From NCBI GenBank assembly GCA_947625305.1, contig CANQNW010000007.1:1-36379 (forward strand): a stretch of DNA of 36,379 nt, given 5' to 3'. Position 1 is the first letter of the stretch. Every line of letters starts with the position of its first letter. Both the position numbers and the translations under genes were made by a program. Shown one piece after another: positions 10,264 through 18,861 of the stretch. Source of the DNA: Candidatus Gastranaerophilales bacterium (GTDB taxonomy: Bacteria; Cyanobacteriota; Vampirovibrionia; Gastranaerophilales; Gastranaerophilaceae). The notes under the pieces were generated by a model, which had not been told where the DNA came from, did no database searches, and saw only the letters and a program-made list of their open reading frames with translations.

Positions 10264-10890
10264 TTAAGCCATATTTTTATAAGAATCCAGACCACCGGAA
10301 AATAAATTTTTATTTTTCCAAAACTTCCATTTGTCAGAAACTTTCATATTAACATTTCCAAGGCCGTCAATTCCCGAAGCTAATCCTCCAAGACCGGAGG
10401 CAGCTGCCGAGAATTTAGAATTTTTTGAAGCATTTTCACCTGCGATTCTATCCATATATGCCTGTTGTCTAAAATTATCTGCCTGTTGATTATAATTTTG
10501 TGCTGTTCTTGCCGAATTATATTCTGTAGTCAAAGCATCTAATTCACCGAGTTGAGCAGTAGATTCAATCGCATCAAGTGCAGTACCGTCAGTAATATCA
10601 ATATTGTTAGCCGCAAAAGCAGATTGTTGAGAACCGATATTTTGAAGTGTTATCATTCTTTTTCTTCGTGCTTCTTCCAAACCTGATTGTCGTTCCTGTG
10701 CGGCATTAACATCAGCTATTTTTGCATTTTTTTCAGCAATTTTAGCTTGATATTCATTAATTGCTTTTGTTGAATTACCTTGTTGAATGGTAGAGTATGC
10801 ACCTAATATTCCTGAAGCTACAGCGATAACAGAAGTTATAACTTTTGCAGCAGTAATTGCACCAGTTGTAGCACTAACTAATTCACACAT
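10264..10890 (-). CDS. Internal virion protein, T7 gp14-like
   Basis: A 208-residue protein. A hydrophobic N-terminal stretch (about 8-35, KVITSVIAVASGILGAYSTI) is followed by a long alanine/glutamine-rich helix with EYQAKIAEKNAKIADVNA and RRKRMITLQNIGSQQSAFAA. This layout matches the virion core protein of the T7 gp14 family, a small membrane-inserting protein that forms an outer channel part during ejection. Its position just before the gp15-like and giant genes supports this. It starts directly after the stop of the preceding 171-residue gene. Confidence 0.75.
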   Translation of the reverse strand: MCELVSATTGAITAAKVITSVIAVASGILGAYSTIQQGNSTKAINEYQAKIAEKNAKIADVNAAQERQSGLEEARRKRMITLQNIGSQQSAFAANNIDITDGTALDAIESTAQLGELDALTTEYNSARTAQNYNQQADNFRQQAYMDRIAGENASKNSKFSAAASGLGGLASGIDGLGNVNMKVSDKWKFWKNKNLFSGGLDSYKNMA

Positions 10891-11406
10891 TTATTCACCT
10901 AAACCTTTCACAATTCTTTCACGATAAAAGATTTCAAAATCCGAAGGAATTTTTACCGATAAAAAAGCCTTATCAAGCGCATTATGTTTTTTTTCTGATT
11001 GAGGGAAACGAAACCCCGCCCATTTAAGCCAGTTTTTGGCAAGTTTATTTTCTTTATAAAGTTTGTTATATAGAATTGAAAAATCTTCATCATATTTTTT
11101 CAGTTCCTTTTTCATTTCCTTTAAAAAACTAATCTGATGATTTACAATTTCCGGAGTAGATAACATCCAAATAGCACCAATAGAATTATTATTACCTACA
11201 GCCCAAGCGCCAGCAATTAAAACAGGAATTTTATTTGTTTTCGTTTTGGCCAATATAAACTTTTGATTTGAATTTAATAAATCGGAGAGAAGAGATTTTT
11301 TCCAATCTTTACCAAGAGTTGATTCAGCTTCCAGCCTGTCTTCATCTCTGATATTATCCAGAATATATTTAATATCTTCAATTTTTATATTTTTTTCTCT
11401 ATACAT
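10891..11406 (-). CDS. Internal virion protein A-like (T7 gp13/DUF2833 type)
   Basis: A 171-residue protein with a GNAT-like look: IPVLIAGAWAVGNN, then AIWMLSTPEIVNHQ, and near the end NWLKWAGFRFPQSEK. T7 gp13-like proteins (DUF2833) share this degenerate acetyltransferase fold and are needed for virion assembly. The place between tail tube B and the gp14-like gene is the expected one. Acetyltransferase activity is doubtful. Stop and next start are adjacent, so translation is probably coupled. Confidence 0.65.
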   Translation of the reverse strand: MYREKNIKIEDIKYILDNIRDEDRLEAESTLGKDWKKSLLSDLLNSNQKFILAKTKTNKIPVLIAGAWAVGNNNSIGAIWMLSTPEIVNHQISFLKEMKKELKKYDEDFSILYNKLYKENKLAKNWLKWAGFRFPQSEKKHNALDKAFLSVKIPSDFEIFYRERIVKGLGE

Positions 11407-11411
11407 AAGAA

Positions 11412-13679
11412 TTACCCGGCATTTGCCAGCTGAACTTCGGCAGACAGACTGAGAACAGTTAATGGAAGAGGATAAGGCTGTTTAATATGTATTGTTGCTT
11501 CTTCTGTATAAAAACAAGAAACTGTATTATCATTATTATTTGAAAGTAATAATGAAGAATCATTAATACTGTCAAGACTTCTGGGATTTTGATATTCAGA
11601 ACCGTCATTACCGACTATAACAAAATCTTCTCTGGAATTTTCAATTTTTACAGATATTCTGTTAATAATTTTTAATAGCCCATGGGTATTTTCACCTTCA
11701 ACATTAAGAGTTTCAAGTTCAAAAGTATAAGGTAGTCCGACAGAAATTACAGAAGCTTTATTAGAAAGTTTAATTCTGCCATTTTCAACAAGATGTTGTT
11801 CAATTCCGCCATCAGCATTAACATAAACATTTTTACCTTCTAAATGTTCAAGTCCCGAAAGTTCGTCAATCGGAGCGCCTTCATATTTTAAAGCACAATC
11901 AAGAAAAACGGAATCAGTTGATTTATCAATTATTCTTGTTGCCATTCTTTCTACATATCGTTTTGTAATGCCGTTAATATTTCTATTAATAACGAAGTAA
12001 GCAACATCTTCATTACCTTCACGAATACAAACGACACTTTCAAACTTTCCGTCAGTTTCATGTCTTGACCAAGCTGACATTTCCTGCTGGCGATTATAAG
12101 TAAGTACATTAAGAGTTCCGTCTGACATACAGCACCATACAAGCCTATACGGTTCTTTTGCATATGCCATATCAACAATTTGTTTTCCTTTAAAAAGGTG
12201 GTTAGCAAAAATAGTTAATTCACTACCGTCATAGCTGTCAGATACATAGGTATAACCAAGGTCACGAAGAACGGAGCCTCCCGCCTGAACAAATAAAATC
12301 ATGTTACCTGATACAACGGGAGCAACATGAGAACATCCGTAGAAACTTTGCGGTGTAGCAATAAGTGATGAAGTTGCAGAAAAAGAGCCGTCAGCACCAT
12401 TAAGTTTCCATTCCCCGCCTGAAGTTAAAATAACCAAATCATTTAAAGCAATAATATGCCTGATTTCATTTACTTCTCTTTCTGCAATAGTAAGAGAAAT
12501 TGAATCAGTAGAAACAAGAGGCCTTGAAGTATTAAAATTATCGGAAGTTCCTGTTTGAGAAGCAACTATTTTTTGAGGATTATTTTTTAAACATCCGTAT
12601 ACTTTTCTTTGCTGGAAATAATTAACAACAGCAGGATAGTTATTTTCAAAAGGATTTTTTTCAATAGGAGCTGTGGCAGATAGATCAGGTTCAATTTTAT
12701 CATCAATGAAACTGGTTTCTTTAGATGTGCCAATATATCCGAAAACACCGTTAACACTCTTGTAAATATTGTATTCTGCAGCATTGTCAACAGAATCCCA
12801 GGTAATTGTCATTTCCTCGCCAACAGCCCAGGAACTTTCATATCTTCCTTCCGCACTAATTATTTCAGAACGATTACTTTCTTCATCATCATCAGATACG
12901 GCAGTAACTAAATAAGAGTATGTTCTGGGATTTTGGTCTGAACCTTTCCAAGAAGCTTTTAAATTTTGAGGCGGATTAATTTTCGGTTTAAAATTTATTT
13001 CTTTAAGAATCCAATCATAATGAGAATTTCTTGATACTTCAATTTGAGGATGATTATTATGACAAATTGTTAAAACATCCGCATTCTGCGAATATTTTAT
13101 AAACGGTAATTCATCAGTTGTATAAGGTGTTTCAATTTCAGTAATTTGACCTCTTTTAGCAATTTTTTCTTCATCTTTATCAATACTTAATTGCATTGTT
13201 TGCTTATCAATGCCGGTTACTTTACCGTATTCGGTAATAAATTCTTTTTCAAGAAAACAAACAATTCCTTCATCAATCTCTGTTTTAGTATAAATTGTTT
13301 TTTCACCGAGATTATATGCAAAAATTTCTTCAGTGGTTTCTTCAGAATTAACTGAATATACACCATCATAAGTCAGTCCGTAATCATCAGGATAAATTAT
13401 ATAACCACCGTTTGTAATAAATCTAAAATATTTATTTCCTGCTTCAATAACATAAGTTTGTTCGGTATTAAAGGAAAAAGGTATTAAACGAACTTTTTCG
13501 GAGGAGTTTTTAATTTCACCGACAAGTACGGTTCCTGGTCTGTTTGAAACTGCACCTTCTTGATGAACAAAACCGTTTTTTAATATTTTTAAGCCAATAG
13601 CATATTTTTGAATATCATTTCTTGAATAAAGCATGGGTGATAATTCACCGCCGGCAAATGAATTTTGTGTAATTCTCAT
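11412..13679 (-). CDS. Tail tubular protein B-like (nozzle)
   Basis: A 755-residue protein starting MRITQNSFAGGELSPMLYSR and continuing with KNGFVHQEGAVSNRPG. This N-terminus is diagnostic of podovirus tail-tube B/nozzle proteins. A fibronectin-III-like segment (SYLVTAVSDDDEESNRSE, then TWDSVDNAAEYNIYKSV) sits near 255-310, inserted in the beta-rich body. In known tails the nozzle hexamer closes the DNA channel below the adaptor ring. It lies six bases downstream of the tail tube A gene. Confidence 0.88.
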   Translation of the reverse strand: MRITQNSFAGGELSPMLYSRNDIQKYAIGLKILKNGFVHQEGAVSNRPGTVLVGEIKNSSEKVRLIPFSFNTEQTYVIEAGNKYFRFITNGGYIIYPDDYGLTYDGVYSVNSEETTEEIFAYNLGEKTIYTKTEIDEGIVCFLEKEFITEYGKVTGIDKQTMQLSIDKDEEKIAKRGQITEIETPYTTDELPFIKYSQNADVLTICHNNHPQIEVSRNSHYDWILKEINFKPKINPPQNLKASWKGSDQNPRTYSYLVTAVSDDDEESNRSEIISAEGRYESSWAVGEEMTITWDSVDNAAEYNIYKSVNGVFGYIGTSKETSFIDDKIEPDLSATAPIEKNPFENNYPAVVNYFQQRKVYGCLKNNPQKIVASQTGTSDNFNTSRPLVSTDSISLTIAEREVNEIRHIIALNDLVILTSGGEWKLNGADGSFSATSSLIATPQSFYGCSHVAPVVSGNMILFVQAGGSVLRDLGYTYVSDSYDGSELTIFANHLFKGKQIVDMAYAKEPYRLVWCCMSDGTLNVLTYNRQQEMSAWSRHETDGKFESVVCIREGNEDVAYFVINRNINGITKRYVERMATRIIDKSTDSVFLDCALKYEGAPIDELSGLEHLEGKNVYVNADGGIEQHLVENGRIKLSNKASVISVGLPYTFELETLNVEGENTHGLLKIINRISVKIENSREDFVIVGNDGSEYQNPRSLDSINDSSLLLSNNNDNTVSCFYTEEATIHIKQPYPLPLTVLSLSAEVQLANAG

Positions 13680-13685
13680 TAAAAA

Positions 13686-14285
13686 TTAATTCCTATAATC
13701 AATATATGTTCTATCATCTTCATCATATTTTGATGATTCAGAAGCATTCATCTGTTTTGCTTTTAGGATAGCAAGCTGATACGACTGAAAAAGTGATTGT
13801 TTTTTATTATCTCTGCCCGTAATAGAATCTGAACAAAGATAAGCCAAATAAAAGCAAAGAGCATTAACAAATTCTGATGTAAAAAAAGTTTCCGGAATTT
13901 GAGCAGAAAGTTTTCTTGTATATTCAAGTAATGCAGGATTAATATTACATAAAATAATTTTATTACCCTTAGAATCAGTAGAAATATCAAATTTTTTATA
14001 TTCTCCTGCTTTATCAAGCACATACCTTGCCGAAATACAATCATTAGGATAATCGAAAGCATATAAAAATTTTGGATTGGGCGATTTTTCTGAAACAAGA
14101 GTAAGTTCTTTAATTCTGTGTAAAAAATTCCAATTAAAGTCCTTCATAACTTGTTCAAGTGCCAAATTATAATTATTATTTAATACTGTAATTCGAGGTG
14201 TAACTTCAACGGTATTTTGAACTATAGCCGATACACCCAAATTATTCAAAGTAATATTAAAAATCATTTCTTTTGTAAAAGCCAT
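13686..14285 (-). CDS. Tail tubular protein A-like (head-tail adaptor)
   Basis: A 199-residue protein, MAFTKEMIFNITLNNLGV, then LEQVMKDFNWNFLHR and FLYAFDYPNDCISARYVL. These motifs (a short helical start, DFNW, and a Y-P-x-D-C-x segment) recur in T7 gp11-like tail adaptors that join the portal to the nozzle. The size fits the family. Its ATG overlaps the stop of the upstream 120-residue gene by one base, so it is translationally coupled. Confidence 0.82.
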   Translation of the reverse strand: MAFTKEMIFNITLNNLGVSAIVQNTVEVTPRITVLNNNYNLALEQVMKDFNWNFLHRIKELTLVSEKSPNPKFLYAFDYPNDCISARYVLDKAGEYKKFDISTDSKGNKIILCNINPALLEYTRKLSAQIPETFFTSEFVNALCFYLAYLCSDSITGRDNKKQSLFQSYQLAILKAKQMNASESSKYDEDDRTYIDYRN

Positions 14286-14647
14286 TAGAAACTAATTCCT
14301 TTTTTATTAAACTCAGCTTCAAAGAGGCTAAGAGCTTCTTTTTTACTGATTTTAGAATCATCAATTAAAATATCGTATTCAATTCCGATATCTTTATATT
14401 TTTCAAGTTTTAAGTCTAAATTTTCATTTTCAACCGGAGTTTTTCCATCAGTTGAAATAAGTGTTTTTTGTTCAAAGTTATCTTCATTTTTTTTTTGAGA
14501 TTCCGAAGCGGATATATTTAAATTTTCCGAGGAACTTTTAATTTCTTTACCCCAAACGGGGGCATTAATTCCGTCATATTCAATAATATCACCGGGTTTT
14601 CTTATACATTTTTTATAAAAAGCATCATCCGTAACTAATATTTTCAT
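14285..14647 (-). CDS. Small phage structural-region protein, unknown function
   Basis: A 120-residue protein with two parts. The N-terminus MKILVTDDAFYKKCIRKPGD, followed by IIEYDG and APVWGKE, resembles the short beta domain found in many small phage head proteins with a consensus like AFYxGxxxxPGxxxEV. The rest is acidic and low complexity, ending in a helix SKKEALSLFEAEF. It is the first gene after the 14,662 hairpin terminator, with AGAAAGG seven bases before the ATG. The role is unknown; a head-completion part is possible. Confidence 0.6.
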   Translation of the reverse strand: MKILVTDDAFYKKCIRKPGDIIEYDGINAPVWGKEIKSSSENLNISASESQKKNEDNFEQKTLISTDGKTPVENENLDLKLEKYKDIGIEYDILIDDSKISKKEALSLFEAEFNKKGISF

Positions 14648-14661
14648 ATAAACCTTTCTAA

Positions 14662-14697
14662 AAAAGAGGAGGAGATTAATTCCTCCTCTTTTAATAA
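14662..14697 (-). terminator. Strong hairpin terminator between head and tail genes
   Basis: AAAAGAGGAGGA at 14662-14673 pairs perfectly with TCCTCCTCTTTT at 14681-14692 around a 7-base loop. On the minus strand a run of T's follows. It sits in the 51-base gap between the cement protein stop and the next gene, so it probably lowers tail-gene expression relative to capsid. The stem contains GGAGGA, so in the mRNA it is also a decoy ribosome site hidden in a stem. Confidence 0.85.
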
Positions 14698-14698
14698 A

Positions 14699-15097
14699 CT
14701 AAATTTTATTGTGGTAAGACTGCTGAGCGCCATCTGAAATATAAGCAGATATTTTACCTTTGTCAGGTGCAGAACCGTCAACAGTATATTTAAGTTTAAC
14801 ATAACCCATATTTCCTGCCGGCATAAAAGCAATAGGGATTTTTTTTCCTGCTTTTAAATCGTCAGCAACGAGAGTTGCAGAAACAAGATCCTTAGCTGCT
14901 TCCATATTTTCATTTTCATCAGTTTGAACGGTTACTGTTAAACTTGTAAGATTATTAAAATCTTCATTAATTGATATTTCAAGCGGAACAGGTTTACCAA
15001 ATGCTATTTCTCGTTTTCCCAAATAAACAATGTTTTCAGAATCACAAGTTTCTGTAACAGTTTGTTTATCTGAAAAAATTAATAAAGAATCTATCAT
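14699..15097 (-). CDS. Bbp16-family capsid cement protein
   Basis: A 132-residue protein: MIDSLLIFSDKQTVTETCDS, then NIVYLGKREIAFGKPVPLEI, and further on IPIAFMPAGNMGYVKLKYTV. The pattern (a start with SDxQ-x-T, LG-x-RE, LxxGxxIPIxxxPxGxxxYVxLxY, and an end with an Ala-Tyr-Ile-Ser-Asp-Gly-like segment) is that of Bbp16-like cement proteins that trim the capsid of BPP-1-type podoviruses. It directly follows the major capsid gene with 15 bases between, as expected. Confidence 0.8.
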   Translation of the reverse strand: MIDSLLIFSDKQTVTETCDSENIVYLGKREIAFGKPVPLEISINEDFNNLTSLTVTVQTDENENMEAAKDLVSATLVADDLKAGKKIPIAFMPAGNMGYVKLKYTVDGSAPDKGKISAYISDGAQQSYHNKI

Positions 15098-15112
15098 AAT
15101 AAAAACTCCTTT

Positions 15113-16111
15113 CTAAGCAACAGTTTCTTCAGTTTCAAGAATTGAATCGGTACAATGAATAGGAATATTTCTGTAACAGAGAACATCCTCACCGTCAAAA
15201 TTCTTAACGGAAAGCATAACATTTTCTTTTTTAGATATTTCCGCATCCAATCTTTCCAGGAATGCAGAATTACAATAAATAAATGTTTTTTGACCTGATT
15301 TTCTAATATATTTATTTACCTTGTAGTAAGCTTTCCTCAATAAATCAATAGTATTAACAGTACCTTTTGCCAATTCATCCATATCAATATTAGCGATACG
15401 GCAAGTTGTGCGCCAATCTTTAACGGTAAGTCCTAAATCCCATTTAAAGTGATCCTGATAAACTTTTCTTTTAGCCCCATCAGAATTTGTTTCAGTAATA
15501 ATGCCGTCATTTTCATGCTTAATTCCGGCATTTGAGCCTTTAGGATAAATTAAAGCGGTATCTTGTTCAGACCATGTAATAATCCAAGCGGAAGTATTTT
15601 TAGAACCTTTACCGCCTGCATCAACAATATTGAATCCTATTTGATTTTTTTCTGCGGATAATTTTGAATATCTGACAGCCAACCCGTCAAAAGCAGCATT
15701 ATTATCTGTTTTAGAACCATAGAATATTGACTGGCAGGCAGTCTGGCTCATACCTTCAATAAATGCTTTTGATTCGCTTAATCTAAAACCTGCAGGGTCT
15801 TCTGATTTATCAACAAGGTCAACATCAACAGTTGAATATGCTTCAAGCATACCGGTTGAATCTTCGACTTGTTCGGTTTCAGATTTTGAAGTAGGTACAA
15901 ACCCGTATAATTTTCTAAAAACAGCAGCAGGAAGTCCGCTTCTGATAACAGAAATATTTTTCGTACCGTCATTGCACTGTTTAACATGTGCATCTTTAAT
16001 AACGATATTATCTTCCGATAATATTTCAGCGATATCTGTTTCAACAGAATCTTTAACTTTTCTCTTTAACAAATCAACTAAGGTTAAGTGATTTTTTGCT
16101 AATACAGCCAT
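15113..16111 (-). CDS. Major capsid protein
   Basis: A 332-residue HK97-fold-type capsid protein of the GP13-like major capsid family. Visible features: a helical start LTLVDLLKRK, SGLPAAVFRKLYGFVPTSKS, DLVDKSEDPAGFRLSESKAF, and FKWDLGLTVKDWRTTCRIAN, the last strongly conserved in this family. The C-terminus has IPIHCTDSILETE. It lies between the scaffold-like gene and the cement gene and has a strong ribosome site (GAAAGGAGAAT). No separate maturation protease is visible in the cluster. Confidence 0.88.
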   Translation of the reverse strand: MAVLAKNHLTLVDLLKRKVKDSVETDIAEILSEDNIVIKDAHVKQCNDGTKNISVIRSGLPAAVFRKLYGFVPTSKSETEQVEDSTGMLEAYSTVDVDLVDKSEDPAGFRLSESKAFIEGMSQTACQSIFYGSKTDNNAAFDGLAVRYSKLSAEKNQIGFNIVDAGGKGSKNTSAWIITWSEQDTALIYPKGSNAGIKHENDGIITETNSDGAKRKVYQDHFKWDLGLTVKDWRTTCRIANIDMDELAKGTVNTIDLLRKAYYKVNKYIRKSGQKTFIYCNSAFLERLDAEISKKENVMLSVKNFDGEDVLCYRNIPIHCTDSILETEETVA

Positions 16112-16132
16112 ATTTTATTCTCCTTTCAGTTA

Positions 16133-16759
16133 TTAATTTTTACTCATTTCCGGATACCAATCAGCGGCAGTCCGTTCTTTATTAGGTTCACCGGATTGTC
16201 TTATGGTATCCTCTTTAATTTGTTTACCGATTTCCATAAATACTTTAACTATTGCCGGATGTTTATTTAATCCGGTATCAGCAAGAAGTTTAGCCGCTTC
16301 ATCGGAAACGAAAGCGGAATAAGCAACATTTGCATCAGCTAAAGATTTTTTTAATTTTGGCCCGCCTATTTCCGGGTCAGTATTAAGTAAAGTTGCATAA
16401 CTTTTAACTTGATTTTCATGAGCTTCATTTAATAGGCTTTGAAATTTGTCAGTTAATTTTTGGGTTAATTTAACCCCCATAGACATAAACTTGTCAGCTT
16501 TTTTTTGAGAAAGATTCATTTCTTTAGCAGCTTTTGAAAATTCATCCGTAAGTTCTTTGTCAAGTTCAATACCTTCAGGAATTTGAACATCTTTAAAATC
16601 ATAGTTTTCAGGTACTGCATCATCATTAACAGAATCATTAATATTGGCATTTTCTTTTTCAGGGGTTTTTTGAGTGTTCTGTAAACCTTCGATATTATCA
16701 TTAGAATCATTGATAATATCATTTTCCGAAGCAGTAATTTCTTCATCAGTTTTTGGCAT
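16133..16759 (-). CDS. Capsid scaffold-like protein
   Basis: A 208-residue, acidic, largely helical protein. The first 75 residues are low complexity (Asn/Asp/Glu). It then has IPEGIELDKELTDEFSKAAK, NLSQKKADKF, TLLNTDPEIGGPKL and GLNKHPAIVKVFMEIGKQI. The DPEIGG and HPxxVxxF motifs recur in the gene just upstream of podovirus capsid genes, usually called scaffold or capsid assembly protein. Position and composition support this. No protease triad was recognised. Confidence 0.75.
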   Translation of the reverse strand: MPKTDEEITASENDIINDSNDNIEGLQNTQKTPEKENANINDSVNDDAVPENYDFKDVQIPEGIELDKELTDEFSKAAKEMNLSQKKADKFMSMGVKLTQKLTDKFQSLLNEAHENQVKSYATLLNTDPEIGGPKLKKSLADANVAYSAFVSDEAAKLLADTGLNKHPAIVKVFMEIGKQIKEDTIRQSGEPNKERTAADWYPEMSKN

Positions 16760-16761
16760 AT

Positions 16762-16995
16762 TTAGTCCTTTCTAATCATTTTTGTATATTTATCAAAATT
16801 ACTTGTTTTAATTAAATCCAAGATATAAGTTCCAAAATCTTTTTTCCCGCAGATATAATATTGTTTAAGGGTATTATCAAAATTAATACTTCTATCAAGA
16901 CAGCCGGATTGGAATATCAGATATTCAAATAATTGAAAGCCCTCAGCGGTTTCAACAACTTTATTAACAAGTTTTTTTAATTCTTCGTCATTCAT
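16762..16995 (-). CDS. Small Bbp19-like phage protein
   Basis: A 77-residue protein. FEYLIFQSGCLDRSI, then a Y-x-x-G-K-x-D-F-G segment (YYICGKKDFGTYILDLI), matches the small family seen between portal and scaffold genes of podoviruses: a Gly-x-x-x-x-Ser/Phe segment, then GKRxxGxxLL. Called Bbp19-like from memory of that family. Its role is unknown. It overlaps the portal stop by one base. Confidence 0.55.
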   Translation of the reverse strand: MNDEELKKLVNKVVETAEGFQLFEYLIFQSGCLDRSINFDNTLKQYYICGKKDFGTYILDLIKTSNFDKYTKMIRKD

Positions 16996-18635
16996 TACAA
17001 CCCGACCCTTTCAGCTAAATTAGAACCAAAAGCATCAACTCCGCCTACATTTTTAATCATTTCAGTTCCTTGTTTAAGTGTCTGCATTTGCATTTGTTGC
17101 TGCTGAAGTGCAGCTTCTTCATCTCTTTTTTGGTTAATGAGTTCAGCTGAATTTAATTGCGAAGGGTCAATATTAGCGAAATCGGCATAATCGTCAATGA
17201 TTTTATTGCCGTTTAATTTATAACGGAGTGTAGGGTCAAGTGAATTAGCTATATTGATAACGAAAGTAGTAAATCTTTCCATAGCGGAAATTTTAACAAC
17301 TTTTTGAGCCTGAGCGAGTGTAGAAACAAATTCAATTTCTATTTCCCCGCCTTGAATTTGATCGGGAGCTTCAGGAAGTATATCAACAGAAATAAATTCA
17401 TTAAAAACCCAGTCAAAAACTTTATTAAGTCCTGAGTGGATTTGTAATAAAAGAGGTGATAAAAGAACCATTTTTTCCTCTTTTAATTCATTAACTTCTG
17501 TTGCTGTTCTTCCCCGTTCAGCAGTATTTAAAATCATAGCGAACAAATCATTATAAAAATGTTCTTTAATAGTATTTTTCATAGAAATAATATTATTTTC
17601 CAGCTGTAAGATTTGCGGATTAACCTCATGTACAGGCTTTACCCCGTTGCCCTGTTCATCATCAGGAATGTAGAATTCCGGGCTTGAAGAAAGTTTTTTA
17701 TCCTTATACATAGCAGGGCCACGATATTGAGGCGAAACAATTTTTTTAACAGCTTTAGCTTCTTCCTTAATCATGGTAAATAATTGTTTTACATCAGGCA
17801 GTGCATTAATTGCAGGGCTGTCAGAGGGATAAATATCCTCACCGTTAACTTCAGATTCAAAAACCACATACGGGAATTTATCAAATCCGCTGACTGAAAG
17901 AAACTTATCATTTGATGCTTTTTCATAATAAACAGAGATATATTTTTTATTTTTAGCCCAAACTTTTTTGTTATCGTGATTAGGATTAGGCATAACAGCA
18001 TGAATTATTTCAAAATAAGAAAGGGGACTGGAGTTATAAGCTTGTTGAATACTGTTAGAAACATTATTAATTCCAAATTGTTCAACAATATTTTTAGCAG
18101 TTTCGGAATATTCTCTAAAGAGAGTATCAACATTTCCCTTATAATTTTTAGAATATCTATAAGATCCGATAGGAAGGACTTTAGCAATAAATACATCATC
18201 AAAATCAGATTCTAAAGAAAGAGTTGAAAAACCGAATGTCCCAAGTTGTTTGTAAACAAAAGGCAGTTTAGTATAAATCATAGAAGAATTAAATACATCA
18301 CGCATCAGTTTTTCAACTTCGCTGCACCAGATTTTAACTTGATAATCATTTTCCATATTGTAATTTCTAATTTTAAAGCGGAACCAATTTTGAGCGGGAT
18401 TGGTTGCGCCTGACATCATCCCCGAATAGAAATTACGAAGAGCAATAATAGGAGTGGAATCAATAATATAATTATTTCTTTTTTTATTAGTTTTATTAAC
18501 ATCCGTACTTAAAAACTTAACACTTCTAGGATAGAAATATTTAGCCAAATCTTCCAAATCGGACTTAATTTCATTAAAAGGGCCGTCAAGTTCTGCCCTT
18601 CTTAATTCAAAAAATTTAGGAGTTAATTGTTTCAC
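16995..18635 (-). CDS. Portal (head-to-tail connector) protein
   Basis: A 546-residue protein of the podovirus head-tail connector family (PF12236 type). Markers: ELRRAELDGPFNEIKSDLED and YFYPRS at the start, FYSGMMSGATNPAQNWFRFK at about 70, VLPIGSYRYSKN, and GPAMYKDKKL followed by the glutamine-rich tail QQQQMQMQTLKQ. Length and placement after TerL are as expected. It forms the 12-subunit ring through which TerL pumps DNA. Two bases separate it from the upstream 67-residue gene. Confidence 0.9.
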   Translation of the reverse strand: MKQLTPKFFELRRAELDGPFNEIKSDLEDLAKYFYPRSVKFLSTDVNKTNKKRNNYIIDSTPIIALRNFYSGMMSGATNPAQNWFRFKIRNYNMENDYQVKIWCSEVEKLMRDVFNSSMIYTKLPFVYKQLGTFGFSTLSLESDFDDVFIAKVLPIGSYRYSKNYKGNVDTLFREYSETAKNIVEQFGINNVSNSIQQAYNSSPLSYFEIIHAVMPNPNHDNKKVWAKNKKYISVYYEKASNDKFLSVSGFDKFPYVVFESEVNGEDIYPSDSPAINALPDVKQLFTMIKEEAKAVKKIVSPQYRGPAMYKDKKLSSSPEFYIPDDEQGNGVKPVHEVNPQILQLENNIISMKNTIKEHFYNDLFAMILNTAERGRTATEVNELKEEKMVLLSPLLLQIHSGLNKVFDWVFNEFISVDILPEAPDQIQGGEIEIEFVSTLAQAQKVVKISAMERFTTFVINIANSLDPTLRYKLNGNKIIDDYADFANIDPSQLNSAELINQKRDEEAALQQQQMQMQTLKQGTEMIKNVGGVDAFGSNLAERVGL

Positions 18636-18637
18636 TT

Positions 18638-18841
18638 TTATTCCCCTAACAATTTTTTCTTAGATGTTTTAGCTTCTTCATTAATACCTTTAGAAGAAGT
18701 TCTGATATCTCTGCCGGAATTAGCGGCAGCTTTTGCTCTTTGAGTTGAACCGGCCTTAGTAACATTAGCATCTGCCTGTGTAGGAGTAGCAATAGTTTCA
18801 ACATTTGTAGAAGGTGTTGATAATTTTGGTGTAGAACACAT
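18638..18841 (-). CDS. Small basic phage protein next to TerL, unknown function
   Basis: A 67-residue, Thr/Ala/Lys-rich, probably disordered protein. It starts MCSTPKLSTPSTNVETIA, has RAKAAANSGRD in the middle and ends SKKKLLGE. Short proteins with an RxxAAAxxGR core and a KxxLLG end are common between terminase and portal genes in podoviruses. The function is unknown. The ribosome site is AAAGGAAAAA. Confidence 0.6.
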   Translation of the reverse strand: MCSTPKLSTPSTNVETIATPTQADANVTKAGSTQRAKAAANSGRDIRTSSKGINEEAKTSKKKLLGE

Positions 18842-18861
18842 AATTTTTTCCTTTCATTTTA

